Below, piece by piece: positions 7,166 to 15,448 of a DNA stretch of 64,000 nt. Source of the stretch: Porphyrobacter sp. AAP82 (lineage in GTDB: Bacteria > Pseudomonadota > Alphaproteobacteria > Sphingomonadales > Sphingomonadaceae); assembly GCF_000331285.1 (NCBI RefSeq), contig NZ_ANFX01000013.1, positions 124,001 to 188,000 on the forward strand, in the 5' to 3' direction. A model generated the notes under the pieces. That model had not been told where the DNA came from, did no database searches, and saw nothing but the letters and a program-made list of their open reading frames with translations. The position numbers and the translations under genes are program-made. The first letter of the stretch is position 1, and every line of letters starts with the position of its first letter.

Positions 7166-8896
7166 TTAGCCCACCAGCTTCCGTGCCGCGCGTTCGATCA
7201 GCGCGACATTCTCGGGAATCTCGCCGAGGATTTCCGCGCAGCCGATCTCGTCCCGGCGGATCAGCGCGAGGGCGAATTCGCTGGCACCGCCGTCGAGCTC
7301 TTCGAGGCTGATCGCCTCCAGCGCGCGCAGTGCCTGGGCGAGCGCCTCGCGCACCGCAGCGTGATCCTCGATGGCCGGCTTGCCCTGCTCCTCGCGGCGC
7401 AACCGGCGTTCGGCCTTGACGATCGCCTTCACCCCGCCCTCGGTCCCGGCGAGGTAGCCCGCAAGGCTCCCGCGCTCGAGCTGCAAGCGGTGGGCATGGG
7501 TCAGGACCGCGGCATATTCGGTGAGCCGGGTCTTGTCGTAATCATGGCCGAAGACGAGCTTGACCACCGGGGTCATCGGCGCGCGCTCCTGCACGGTCAG
7601 CCCGGCATCGGCGATGAGGTCGGCATAGTCTTCGGGCGCATCCAGCGCGGCGAGGCTGAAGTCGTAGGCGCGGCTGACCGCGGCATAGAGCGCGGAGCGG
7701 CTGCGGTCCTCGGTGCTGTCGGCAGCGCGGGCGAGTTCGCGCGCGGCGGCGAGGCAATCATAGAGGCCCGCGTCCCCGGACAGGGCGTCGGCAAAAGCGG
7801 CGAAATCGTCTGCATCGTCTTCATCGACCCCGGCGATTTCGGGCGCCTGGTCGAAGACGGGCTCGGCAACCGGCGCCGGAACGGGCGCGGGCACGGGCAC
7901 GGGCACCGGCGCGGCTTCTGGTTCGGGCGCAAAGCCGTAATCGGGCGCGTAATCGGGCGCATAGTCGGATTCAGGCGCCTCTTCGGCATAGGGGAGCGGC
8001 TCGATCCCGGTGAGGTCGATCGCCTTCTTGGCCGGGGCCTCGATGTAATCGGCCAGCGAGGCGAAGTTGTAGCCGGCGTCCTCACCCTCGCCTTCGTCCT
8101 CGTCATACTCCTCGTCGGGATCGTCGAGCGCGTATTGGCTGAAATCGGGCAGGACGATACCGGCATCGGGCACGGCGACGTCCGGTTCGTCTTCATGGGC
8201 GGGCGAATCCGCCCAGTCGGTGACCGGGTCGGCAGCGCGCGCGGCCGGTTCGGGCGCGCCGTGCTGTTCGGGCGCAAGCTCGGTGCCGAGCTCGAGCGCC
8301 TGGTCGATTTCGACCAGCAGCTCGTCGGCGGTCAGCTGGTCGGCCATTTCCTTCCAGTTGATGACGCCGTAGATGAAATCGATCGTCTCGTCGTTGCTCG
8401 AGAAGGGCAGCAGGATCCCGCGATAGAGGATCGCGGTCCCGGCGTGGTTCACGAACTCCGCCTCGAAGCCGATCGGCGCCTGGTTGGCGAGAATCTGCAT
8501 GTAGTGATCGGTAATGCGGCTCAGCAGCGAGCGCGGCGGCACGTCCGAAAGGTGGGTGATGACCACCCCGTTCGCGCTGCATTCTTCGGACAGCTTCGCG
8601 CCCAGAAACCGCACCACCGGATTGTCGATCCCGAAGGAGAAGTCGAGCAGCACCGAATGCGGGCCGAAATCGGGGAGGCTGGCGGGATCGAGGTCGTCGA
8701 TATTGGGGAACATCCGCTCGCCCAAGAGGCTCGCCCAGTGGTTGTAGGCGCGCACCTGCATGCGGCGCTCGTCCTGGCCGATGGCGTGCGGCGGAAGGTC
8801 GCGCGAAGCGGCCGGCTCGAGGCCTTCGTCCTCGCCTTCCTCCCAGCCGCGATCCGCGGACGAATCGGAACCGAAGGTGCCGCGCAGAGTGTCCAT
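7166..8896 (-). CDS. PAS-like N-terminal domain protein with acidic/proline-rich linker and helical C-terminus
   Basis: 576 residues, cytoplasmic (no signal, no membrane segments). Residues about 45-195 resemble the PAS_5 type of PAS domain: RAYNHWASLLGERMFPNIDD, then a run with FLGAKLSEECSANGVVITHL, then LPFSSNDETIDFIYGVINW. The middle (about 210-360) is low complexity: acidic (PDEEYDEDEGEGEDAG) and then repeats of APDYAPDYG and PVPVPVPAPVP. The last 200 residues are predicted helical. PAS_5 proteins in this order are common single genes, and the present fusion with a long C-terminus suggests a sensor or scaffold. I do not recognise the C-terminal part. The gene stands alone between the M48 cluster and the DUF2141 gene. 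Function unknown. Confidence 0.85.
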   Translation of the reverse strand: MDTLRGTFGSDSSADRGWEEGEDEGLEPAASRDLPPHAIGQDERRMQVRAYNHWASLLGERMFPNIDDLDPASLPDFGPHSVLLDFSFGIDNPVVRFLGAKLSEECSANGVVITHLSDVPPRSLLSRITDHYMQILANQAPIGFEAEFVNHAGTAILYRGILLPFSSNDETIDFIYGVINWKEMADQLTADELLVEIDQALELGTELAPEQHGAPEPAARAADPVTDWADSPAHEDEPDVAVPDAGIVLPDFSQYALDDPDEEYDEDEGEGEDAGYNFASLADYIEAPAKKAIDLTGIEPLPYAEEAPESDYAPDYAPDYGFAPEPEAAPVPVPVPAPVPAPVAEPVFDQAPEIAGVDEDDADDFAAFADALSGDAGLYDCLAAARELARAADSTEDRSRSALYAAVSRAYDFSLAALDAPEDYADLIADAGLTVQERAPMTPVVKLVFGHDYDKTRLTEYAAVLTHAHRLQLERGSLAGYLAGTEGGVKAIVKAERRLRREEQGKPAIEDHAAVREALAQALRALEAISLEELDGGASEFALALIRRDEIGCAEILGEIPENVALIERAARKLVG

Positions 8897-8977
8897 GGCT
8901 GTAAATCCGCCCCTTGGTGAACCTGTGTCGGCCCGTTCTGGCGCGGCGTGGTAAAGATCGCGTTAAGGGGGCGGGGA

Positions 8978-9014
8978 GTCTTTGTTTGCGGTCTCGCTGG
9001 CGCGAAACGCAGAC
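8978..9014 (-). terminator. possible terminator hairpin after the DUF2141 gene
   Basis: Complementary arms of GTCT..GTTTGCG (8978-8990) and CGCGAAACGCAGAC (9001-9014) can form an imperfect stem-loop 15 bases after the stop of the minus-strand DUF2141 gene. There is no T tract on the minus strand after it, so if it stops transcription it would not be a classical Rho-independent terminator. Confidence 0.35.
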
Positions 9015-9028
9015 ACCGAAGGTGGCTC

Positions 9029-9469
9029 TTACAAAAAATACCGCATCTTGATCGTGACCCGCTGCGTGCCCTCGCCGATCTGGAGGACCGCGTCGGTGAA
9101 CTTGGGCGGGGCCATCTTGACCGGGGCATCGCGCGAGAAGCCGTAGCCTTCCTTGGGCATCATCCCCATCGCGCGGTCGGCCTTGCCGTTGTTGTTCTCG
9201 TCATGCAGCAGCGCGATCCCGTAGGCGCCCGGCTTCACCCCAGTGAAACGGATTTCCCTGGTGGTGGCGGGCACCACGGTGCGATGCGCCGCGGGATCGT
9301 TGACGCATTTGGGGAAGATGTCCTTGCGCGTCGTCATGCAGGCGCGGATCACGCCCTTGGTGGAGCGCACCTCGGTGACGGTGATCACCACCTCGCCCGC
9401 CTGCGCAGGCGCGGCCGCGGCCAGCCCCGCCGCAAATCCCGCCACCACCAGCGCGCGCGCCGCGTTCAT
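9029..9469 (-). CDS. DUF2141 domain protein, secreted
   Basis: 146 residues with a clear signal peptide (about 1-24, ending APAQA). The mature part matches the DUF2141 family: a beta-sandwich-type protein with VRSTKGVIRACMTT near the start, ALLHDENNNGKADRAMGMMPKEG-type sequence in the middle (Asp/Asn-rich loop), and a C-terminal RVTIKMRYF strand. No enzymatic function is known for the family. Its start overlaps the stop of the hydroxylase gene by four bases, so the two are co-expressed; DUF2141 proteins beside lipid-modifying hydroxylases suggest an envelope role. A second DUF2141 gene lies at 25016. The start at 9469 is preferred because the longer open frame upstream is a shadow of the hydroxylase gene. 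Confidence 0.88.
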   Translation of the reverse strand: MNAARALVVAGFAAGLAAAAPAQAGEVVITVTEVRSTKGVIRACMTTRKDIFPKCVNDPAAHRTVVPATTREIRFTGVKPGAYGIALLHDENNNGKADRAMGMMPKEGYGFSRDAPVKMAPPKFTDAVLQIGEGTQRVTIKMRYFL

Positions 9470-10239
9470 GCCGGAGCGCCCCTTGCGTGCCCCGCCTCTG
9501 CGACGATCCGCTTCGAGAGCCCCTTGTCGGTCCCGCACAGCCGGTCCCAGACCCGGAAATAGAGCCCGTAATTGCATCTGTATTCCTCGTGATGGCGCTC
9601 GTGATGGCTGGCGGTTATCAGCCAGTCTCCCAACGCCGAGTGAACAAGCCAGCGCGGGAACATCTCCCAGCCCATGTGATTGGTGACCCCCATCACCGTC
9701 GCGATCGTCAGCACCAGGGCGAGCATCGCGATGTGGATCGGCACAAGAAAGACCAGCACCGGCACCACCACCGCGCCGGTCACCGCCTCTACCGGGTGAA
9801 AGCTCATCGCGGTCCATGCCGTGGGCGGCTTGCTGTCGTGGTGGACGGCGTGGGCGATCCGGAACCACTTGGGACGGTGCATGAAGCGATGGCTCCAGTA
9901 GAAGCAGGTGTCCTGGACGAAGAGATAGATCAGCACCGAAAGCGGGTGGTACCACAGCGGCAGGGCCGCCCAGTCGGCGGTCATCAGGCTCCAGCCATGA
10001 TGCTTCCACCCCCACAGCACGACCCCCGCCGGCGTCCCGTAAATCGCCGCCGAGAGGAGCGACCAGCGCACTTCCCGGGTGATCTGCGCGCGCTTGCCTG
10101 CATAGAGCCCGGGCCGCATCCGCGCGGTGGCGACGGCGAACAGCCCGCTCGTCAGCACATAGCGCAGCGCCACGATCAGCGTCACGGCGAGGCTGACAAT
10201 CAGCAGCGCGAGCGGGACGGGGGTGTCGGCAGGGAGCAT
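9466..10239 (-). CDS. fatty acid hydroxylase / sterol desaturase superfamily membrane enzyme
   Basis: 257-residue membrane-bound di-iron enzyme. The histidine boxes are HRFMH (117-121), HAVHH (130-134) and HHERHH (212-217), plus a conserved HPVEA in between, the standard pattern of the superfamily. Hydrophobic segments lie near residues 8-30, 58-78, 93-112 and 152-185. It would hydroxylate or desaturate a lipid such as a fatty acid, sterol-like triterpenoid or carotenoid; the substrate cannot be decided, and no carotenoid cluster is adjacent. It is translationally coupled (four-base overlap) to the secreted DUF2141 protein. Confidence 0.9.
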   Translation of the reverse strand: MLPADTPVPLALLIVSLAVTLIVALRYVLTSGLFAVATARMRPGLYAGKRAQITREVRWSLLSAAIYGTPAGVVLWGWKHHGWSLMTADWAALPLWYHPLSVLIYLFVQDTCFYWSHRFMHRPKWFRIAHAVHHDSKPPTAWTAMSFHPVEAVTGAVVVPVLVFLVPIHIAMLALVLTIATVMGVTNHMGWEMFPRWLVHSALGDWLITASHHERHHEEYRCNYGLYFRVWDRLCGTDKGLSKRIVAEAGHARGAPA

Positions 10240-10286
10240 TGCGCCTCCGGCTATGCCGCAATTCGCGGGCCCGCGACAGGGCTAAC

Positions 10287-10784
10287 TCAGCCGTGTGCGT
10301 CCAGAGCCGTCGCGAGCGGGTCGATCAGCGCCATGTGCCGGCGCAGCGCGGTGCGCGCGAGATGTTCGACCTGCGCCTTGCGCCGGGCGGCGGCGAGCGG
10401 CTCCAAGGCGGCGGGGCGCAGGATTTCGGCATCATAGCCATCGGCGACGATCACCCCGCAGGTGGCAGGGCGATAGGCCTCGCTCTCGAGCGGCGCGCGG
10501 TCGAGTGCCGGGGGCAGGCCCCAGTAGAAGCGGTCGCAGAAGTCGAGATAATCGGGCCACTTGGCATCGCCCAAGAGGTCCGCGCGCGCGACCTTGATCT
10601 CGACGATCACGACGAGGCCCTTGGCATCGATCCCCATCAGATCGGCGCGCCGCCCGTTCTTGAGCGGCACTTCGGCGAGGCACCAGATATCATTGCGCGC
10701 AAACAGCCGACCGATCCCGCGCGCGACATCGCCGGCCGCGAGTGCGGGCGAATCAGGGGCGATGATCTCTGGAGCGCCGGACAT
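10287..10784 (-). CDS. mmcB: MmcB-family DNA repair protein, PD-(D/E)XK nuclease-like
   Basis: 165-residue cytoplasmic protein. The centre reads RRADLMGIDAKGLVVIVEIK, an Asp followed by Glu-x-Lys in the PD-(D/E)XK nuclease arrangement, and the flanks (YLDFCDRFYWGLPP, CGVIVADGYDAEILRPA) match the MmcB family described as an SOS-associated repair factor in Caulobacter. An in-frame extension upstream is not protein-like, so the ATG at 10784 is used. I see no clear LexA box in the short upstream gap. The neighbours (hydroxylase, small hypothetical) do not suggest a shared function. Confidence 0.85.
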   Translation of the reverse strand: MSGAPEIIAPDSPALAAGDVARGIGRLFARNDIWCLAEVPLKNGRRADLMGIDAKGLVVIVEIKVARADLLGDAKWPDYLDFCDRFYWGLPPALDRAPLESEAYRPATCGVIVADGYDAEILRPAALEPLAAARRKAQVEHLARTALRRHMALIDPLATALDAHG

Positions 10785-10828
10785 GGCCCAGCGTTGGAAC
10801 GAAAGCGGAACGGCGTCAAGCCCGGCAA

Positions 10829-11227
10829 TCAGGCCGGTTCGGTCGCCGGGGTCTCGAGCACGCGCACCATCGCGGCGCGCGCGGCGTGGAACTCGCGCCA
10901 CAGCACCAGCGCCGGCGCAGAGGTATCCTGCCCGCGGCGGATGAGGGTGCCAAGGGCAGCCAGCCCGCTGTCGAGCATCGCGGCGCAATCGGCAGCGGTC
11001 CGGGCGACCAGCGCGCGCTGCCAGGGCGCGGCGCGGACGATCACCGCGCCAAGCTCGCCGCCGATTTCGACCGGCTCGGGCGCCAGCCGCGCCAGCAGAG
11101 CGAGCCTTGCCGCTTGCCCGTGGAGCGCCACCAGCGCCTCGGCGAGAGCCTCGGCCAGCACCTCGGGCGCCGCCGCGTCGGGGACGGGGGCGTGGGGGAG
11201 AATCGGCTCGGGCGGAAGCGTTGCCAT
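10829..11227 (-). CDS. hypothetical alanine-rich helical protein
   Basis: 132 residues, not recognised. It has a proline-rich first 20 residues and then long amphipathic Ala/Leu helices (EVLAEALAEALVALHGQAAR, RALVARTAADCAAMLDSGLAALG) without membrane character. Codon use is typical of the chromosome, it reads in a single frame, and it ends 44 bases before mmcB, so it is likely a real gene. It lies just upstream of tRNA-Arg and so is on the chromosomal side of the island border. Confidence 0.65.
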   Translation of the reverse strand: MATLPPEPILPHAPVPDAAAPEVLAEALAEALVALHGQAARLALLARLAPEPVEIGGELGAVIVRAAPWQRALVARTAADCAAMLDSGLAALGTLIRRGQDTSAPALVLWREFHAARAAMVRVLETPATEPA

Positions 11228-11383
11228 GGGGGCAGAGCCTATGGGCGCATGCTTGCCGAATGGTTAAGCCGGCATCCCGCCATTCCCGCGAGGCGCGCGG
11301 CGCCCACAATTGTCTGGCGCCGCCCCCCGCCTCTTGCTAAGCGGCCGCCCGCGCGCAACAATGCGTCCCGCATGGCGACCCAT

Positions 11384-11460
<77 letters not shown>

Positions 11461-11561
11461 CATTTTTGCAATAGAAACAATCATCTGCGAGTTTAACAAA
11501 AACTCGAATGGTCCCATTTTGTCCATTTTTGCCATTGACAAAACGTTGACAAAAAACGGTG

Positions 11562-11604
11562 TCCAAGACCATCTCTCTGATATACCTGATGAAGGTGTCT
11601 TGGA
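11562..11604 (+). promoter_or_regulatory. inverted repeat over the integrase ribosome-binding site
   Basis: TCCAAGAC (11562-11569) is complementary to GTCTTGGA (11597-11604). The right arm contains most of the GGAG ribosome-binding site that precedes the integrase ATG at 11614, so pairing would hide it. Just upstream are two TTGACA-A(n)-CGG direct repeats (11535-11558), which could be -35 boxes or recombinase arm sites. Confidence 0.45.
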
Positions 11605-11613
11605 GACTGCCGT

Positions 11614-12831
11614 ATGTCCAAATACGCAGATCAGGTTGATGTCAGAGGCGATGGTCGGGTCGTCATCTACAAACGTGCCGACCTGAAGAACCCCAAGTGG
11701 CAGGTCCGAATCCGAGTCCCCAACGCCACGGGGTACAAGATCGTCAGTGCAAAGACTGAGGATCGACGGGAGGCAGAGCGATTTGCCCTCGACCTCTATG
11801 AAGACCTCTACCTTCACGTGAAATCAGGCGGGTCGATCCAGTCTCGGACCTTCAAGCAGGTCTTCGAGGAGTGGAAGAAGACCGTCACCACGATGGGGCA
11901 TACTCGGCAGGGTGGATCGTGGGATGCGACCATCGATCGGATCGAGACCTACGCCGTGAAGTTTTTCGGACCGATGAAGATCGATACCATCGGTCCCAAG
12001 GAGTTTGCGGACTTCTGGGTCTGGCGGAAGTCCAACTACAATCGGTCTCGACCGTCCAACGGAACACTGCGACGGGAACGGACCAGTATCCTACCTGTGT
12101 TCAAATTCGCCGTGACCCGAGGGTACCTCCAATCGGTGCCCGAGACTGATCCGCCCAAGGCAACACTGGAACGGCGACCCACCTTCACACAGGATGAGTG
12201 GCGGAAGATCTACACCAAGGCACGGGACTGGGTGAAGGCGGGCGAATCCCTCGCCACGTGGCGTCAGAGATTTATGACCCAACAGTATGTGCTGGTCCTT
12301 GCCAACACGGGTCTGCGAGTTGGTGAGCTCCGAGGGTTGCGTTGGAGTGATCTGCGGACCGTACAGACCACTGACGGGACACGTCTCGTTGCCGAGGTTC
12401 GTGGCAAGACTGGCGTTCGAGAGGTCGTGTTTCAGGACGGTGCCGAGAACTACATCAAGCGGATTTACGACCTGCGCCTCGAAGAGCTTGGTGCTTCTCC
12501 ATCAGACGATGAGGTGATCTTCTGTCACAAGGACGGCAAACCTGTTCACACAATGAAGACCGCCTTCTACTCGCTGCTCAAGTTTGCGGGAGTGCCCATC
12601 GAGCGCAATGGTGGGTCACGGACGATCTACTCGCTAAGGCACTTCTACGCCACGATGCGCCTATCGCACGACACCAGTCCGTTCCTCCTGGCGAAGCAGA
12701 TGGGGACCTCGGTCGAGATGTTGGAAAAGTTCTACGGGCAGACCGTGTCGTCCGAACTAGCGGCGCAGATCACCAAGGCAAATAGGACCAAGGGGTCAGG
12801 CAAGGCGGCGGGTGTGTACCCGTTTGAGTGA
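11614..12831 (+). CDS. tyrosine-type site-specific recombinase (island integrase)
   Basis: 405 residues. The N-terminal region is an arm-binding-like beta domain ([20 protein letters not shown]), then a SAM-like core-binding domain (about 65-170), then the catalytic domain. Catalytic landmarks are the first Arg in [13 protein letters not shown], the second Arg in [10 protein letters not shown] (with Tyr replacing the usual His of the HxxR box), MGTSVEML at the second His position, and the nucleophile Tyr in EKFYGQT. Such variants are common among phage and island integrases. The start has a GGAG eight bases before ATG. Its position beside tRNA-Arg and its less GC-biased codon use mark it as the integrase of the island. 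Confidence 0.93.
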   Translation: MSKYADQVDVRGDGRVVIYKRADLKNPKWQVRIRVPNATGYKIVSAKTEDRREAERFALDLYEDLYLHVKSGGSIQSRTFKQVFEEWKKTVTTMGHTRQGGSWDATIDRIETYAVKFFGPMKIDTIGPKEFADFWVWRKSNYNRSRPSNGTLRRERTSILPVFKFAVTRGYLQSVPETDPPKATLERRPTFTQDEWRKIYTKARDWVKAGESLATWRQRFMTQQYVLVLANTGLRVGELRGLRWSDLRTVQTTDGTRLVAEVRGKTGVREVVFQDGAENYIKRIYDLRLEELGASPSDDEVIFCHKDGKPVHTMKTAFYSLLKFAGVPIERNGGSRTIYSLRHFYATMRLSHDTSPFLLAKQMGTSVEMLEKFYGQTVSSELAAQITKANRTKGSGKAAGVYPFE

Positions 12832-12906
12832 TCGTCTCGAGTCCCAAATGGCTGTTGCCTTTTAAAGCTCATTTGATAGCCGTCGGGAAACGGGGAGACC
12901 AACGTT

Positions 12907-13713
12907 ATGGGGCACTGGGCATCAAAGAAGATCGTAGTCCGAGATTTCTACATCTCGTTCAAACCTATGGGCGCTGACCCGAATAGCAGGTTCATCGATC
13001 TTTCTGATCCAATCGCCAATCAGGCGAGCGATGAGGCAATTTATGTTGCTGTGACAGGTCGCCCGGCTGGTCTCTGGAACTTTATCCGAGAACACGTCGG
13101 GCTATCCCGCCGCTTCGAATTTGTAATGAGTTCCAGTCAGTGCATTCAGAGGCTTGGTTCGCCGACCACGCAAATTTTATCATCATCAAGGATCGACGGA
13201 TTGAACACCATTACCGTGGGGCTTGTCCGACCACTGGTCCAGGCAATAATCTTTGGCTTACTGTCACTTGGCTTGGTTATTGCGGCATCACACAAGCCGG
13301 ATCTCGCAGGGATGGGTGCACTTTCTGCTGCCGAAGCCGCCGCCGAAGCAGATTACGAAAGCGACAGCGGCTATGCAGATGGAGGAGCAAGCGATGCTCG
13401 AACCGACGAAACGGGCATGGTGCCGGAATTCGAAGAGCCGTCAACATTTGGCATGACCCTAAGCCTCGTGAACATGGTGCTCCTCGGCATTGCACCAGCA
13501 TGGGTCTGGTTCATGATTGCGCTCGGGCTGGGTTTGTACGCAGCCTATCTGTTCTTTATCGACAAGCGGAACCTCGTGACCGTGAGTGAGTCCGGCGATC
13601 CCGTTGTCGGTTTTATTGTCTCCCCATCATTCCTTGAGAGCCAGAGTACGGATATCCCATTGAGCGAGCTAAATAAGCTTCCGATGATATTCCGTGTTCT
13701 GAAAGACAAGTGA
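12907..13713 (+). CDS. island membrane protein, function unknown
   Basis: 268 residues, not recognised. The order is an N-terminal soluble region of about 100 residues (mixed, ending SSSRIDGLNTITVG), a membrane segment (about 108-128), an acidic Ala/Asp/Glu-rich loop (about 137-178, many Asp and Ser), two closely spaced membrane segments (about 182-217), and a soluble tail of 50 residues. Codon use is clearly less GC-biased than in the chromosome. It starts 75 bases after the integrase and ends 10 bases before the next membrane-protein gene, so the two form a unit. It may be a transmembrane component of a two-protein complex; no enzymatic motif is visible. Confidence 0.75.
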   Translation: MGHWASKKIVVRDFYISFKPMGADPNSRFIDLSDPIANQASDEAIYVAVTGRPAGLWNFIREHVGLSRRFEFVMSSSQCIQRLGSPTTQILSSSRIDGLNTITVGLVRPLVQAIIFGLLSLGLVIAASHKPDLAGMGALSAAEAAAEADYESDSGYADGGASDARTDETGMVPEFEEPSTFGMTLSLVNMVLLGIAPAWVWFMIALGLGLYAAYLFFIDKRNLVTVSESGDPVVGFIVSPSFLESQSTDIPLSELNKLPMIFRVLKDK

Positions 13714-13723
13714 GGCGGTATCC

Positions 13724-14356
13724 ATGAAGGTCTGCTCGGTTTGCAACGAGATCGTGGCTGCCAATCAGGGGTGCGCCCGTTCCGATTGTCTGAATCAATC
13801 TAAGGCGATAACCGATCCTGCCCCTAAAATAGACCCAGGGCTCACTGGCAAAGCGGATCGATTTGTTAAGGCGGGGCTGGATGGGGCGGGTGGCGTCGCT
13901 CGTGAAACAACCAAAAGGATCTTCTTTGTCCTATTCCTTTTGTCCGCAGTCATACTGGTCGCCTATCTGCTGGTAACACGCCATTCGGACGGCACTAAAG
14001 TCGGGTCGGATTGGGTGCTTTTTGGAAGCGGTCATGGTATAAATTTTTTCATTGATCGCAATTCAATCGAACAGATAGGTTCCTATAAAAGAGCAAAATT
14101 GCGCATGGAAATGCCAAATTTCCACACTTCAAAAAAAGAAGAAGAATTAGTTGAATTTGACTGCTACAGTAGCCGAGAGAGAGTGTTGCAATCGACCATC
14201 TTTTTCCGGGATGGCGGGACCAGTACTACTTCCACCCCTGGCGATTGGCGAATTACAGAAACGGGTGCTCCTGGAAGTGAATACTTTGATTACGTCTGCT
14301 TCGGCGTTCCGATCCCAAAAGTTCAGGAAAAAACGGATCAACCGACAGTGAATTAA
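13724..14356 (+). CDS. island membrane-anchored protein with N-terminal zinc-ribbon-like Cys cluster
   Basis: 210 residues. Residues 4-22 hold four cysteines (CSVC then CARSDC), a small zinc-ribbon-like knuckle. A single membrane segment follows at about 66-84, then a domain of about 110 residues with alternating strands (SDWVLFG, NFFIDRNSI, AKLRMEMPN, LVEFDCYSSRERVLQS) and two cysteines, which resembles the surface-adhesin-E type fold. The resemblance is by eye and weak. The topology would put the Cys cluster inside and the strand-rich domain outside. A ribosome-binding GAGG lies before the ATG. It ends nine bases from the convergent second recombinase, and probably forms a functional pair with the preceding gene. 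Confidence 0.75.
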   Translation: MKVCSVCNEIVAANQGCARSDCLNQSKAITDPAPKIDPGLTGKADRFVKAGLDGAGGVARETTKRIFFVLFLLSAVILVAYLLVTRHSDGTKVGSDWVLFGSGHGINFFIDRNSIEQIGSYKRAKLRMEMPNFHTSKKEEELVEFDCYSSRERVLQSTIFFRDGGTSTTSTPGDWRITETGAPGSEYFDYVCFGVPIPKVQEKTDQPTVN

Positions 14357-14364
14357 CTGGTTCA

Positions 14365-14940
14365 TCAAACCAGCTCCACCACCCGCTTCCTCGCTTCGCT
14401 GTCCCCTTCGATGTACCGCTGGGTGGTCTGAAGCGAGGAATGCCCTGCCAGATGCTGAACGTCTCGGAGTGATCCGCCCACAGTCGAGATCTTCCGAGCC
14501 GCATTGGTGATGAAGGTCCGCCGACCGCTGTGAGATGAGCAGCCGATCAGCCCGAGATCACGATACCAGCGCTGAAAAAGGTTCACGATTGCCTGTGCCG
14601 AGGTGCGATCTGACCGCTCGGTACGGATCACCCACTCACCCCGATCAATCCCGTGCAGCTCGACCAGCGATGCCTTCAGCTGCTTATTGATTGGAATGAT
14701 CCGACCCGACTGCCCTTTCGAGGCATCGTCAGTCAGGTGGATGTAGCCTCCCACCTCACCGCCAGCTCCGACGATCATATTCCACTTCAGACTGGCGATC
14801 TCTTTCGCTCGAAGTCCCGCTCGAACCGATAGCAGGACGATGACCTGATTGCGGAGCCCGTTACGGCGCTTTCCGACATGATGAAGCAGTGCGTCGATTT
14901 GTTGGCGGTTGAGAATTTTTGCCTGTTTGCCCAGAGCCAT
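14365..14940 (-). CDS. small tyrosine recombinase
   Basis: 191 residues, consisting only of a catalytic domain, like the compact FimB/FimE-sized recombinases. The catalytic set is present: Arg44 in RAGLRAKEIAS, SHSGRRTF (His-x-x-Arg), LAGHSSLQTTQRYIEG with the second His and the nucleophile Tyr. It lacks the N-terminal arm and core-binding domains that the integrase at 11614 has, so it is a different kind of enzyme, not a duplicate. It faces the two membrane-protein genes tail to tail. It could belong to a second, older insertion or could invert a local segment; I see no pair of inverted target sites that would prove the latter. Confidence 0.85.
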   Translation of the reverse strand: MALGKQAKILNRQQIDALLHHVGKRRNGLRNQVIVLLSVRAGLRAKEIASLKWNMIVGAGGEVGGYIHLTDDASKGQSGRIIPINKQLKASLVELHGIDRGEWVIRTERSDRTSAQAIVNLFQRWYRDLGLIGCSSHSGRRTFITNAARKISTVGGSLRDVQHLAGHSSLQTTQRYIEGDSEARKRVVELV

Positions 14941-15108
14941 CGAAACCTCGTAAGTAATTATATTGCCTTATGATTTTATGGTAATATAATCACTAAATTC
15001 CGTACATCGTTCAGTGCGTCGAGATTGCCGATTCCGATCAATGGCTTGTGCCAACTGATGATGGAATTGATATTTGATAACCAGTTCATCCAGCCATAGG
15101 ATCAGCTG

Positions 15109-15357
15109 ATGAGCAGTGCTGGTTATGTCTTGTACGATCAAAGCCGAAACCGTCTGGAGGTGATCCGTCCAGGCGAAAGTATGAAGCGGTACATCCCCTG
15201 CACCAACATTCGACCGCCGCACGACAAGGTGCACGGCGTGCAGATTGATGGTGACAACATATGGGTCTTTGTCGGACCCAGCACCAATGCACGCCCTAAC
15301 CGCAAATTCCTCTACCGCTTCTCGTCTCTATCGGGCGGCAGCAGTCGGTCGATCTGA
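15109..15357 (+). CDS. small hypothetical protein of the island
   Basis: 82 residues, not recognised, with no membrane segment. The sequence alternates hydrophobic strands and polar turns (GYVLYDQSRNRLEVIRPG, GVQIDGDNIWVFVGPS, KFLYRFSSLSGGSSR), suggesting a small beta-rich domain. A competing frame on the opposite strand (14968-15234) looks much less protein-like. The AT-rich stretch in front (14941-15108) can hold its promoter. Probably a real gene; function unknown. Confidence 0.55.
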   Translation: MSSAGYVLYDQSRNRLEVIRPGESMKRYIPCTNIRPPHDKVHGVQIDGDNIWVFVGPSTNARPNRKFLYRFSSLSGGSSRSI

Positions 15358-15448
15358 CGAAAAATATTTCACATTCTCAGGCTTTGAGCCGCTCTCGGCG
15401 TATAAATAAACCTATACTCTGAAGGCACTTGCCGAGGTTGGGCACCAG

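Noticed and set aside
14968..15234. 88-codon minus-strand frame in the island
   Set aside because: Less protein-like than the overlapping plus-strand gene at 15109; kept out for lack of support.
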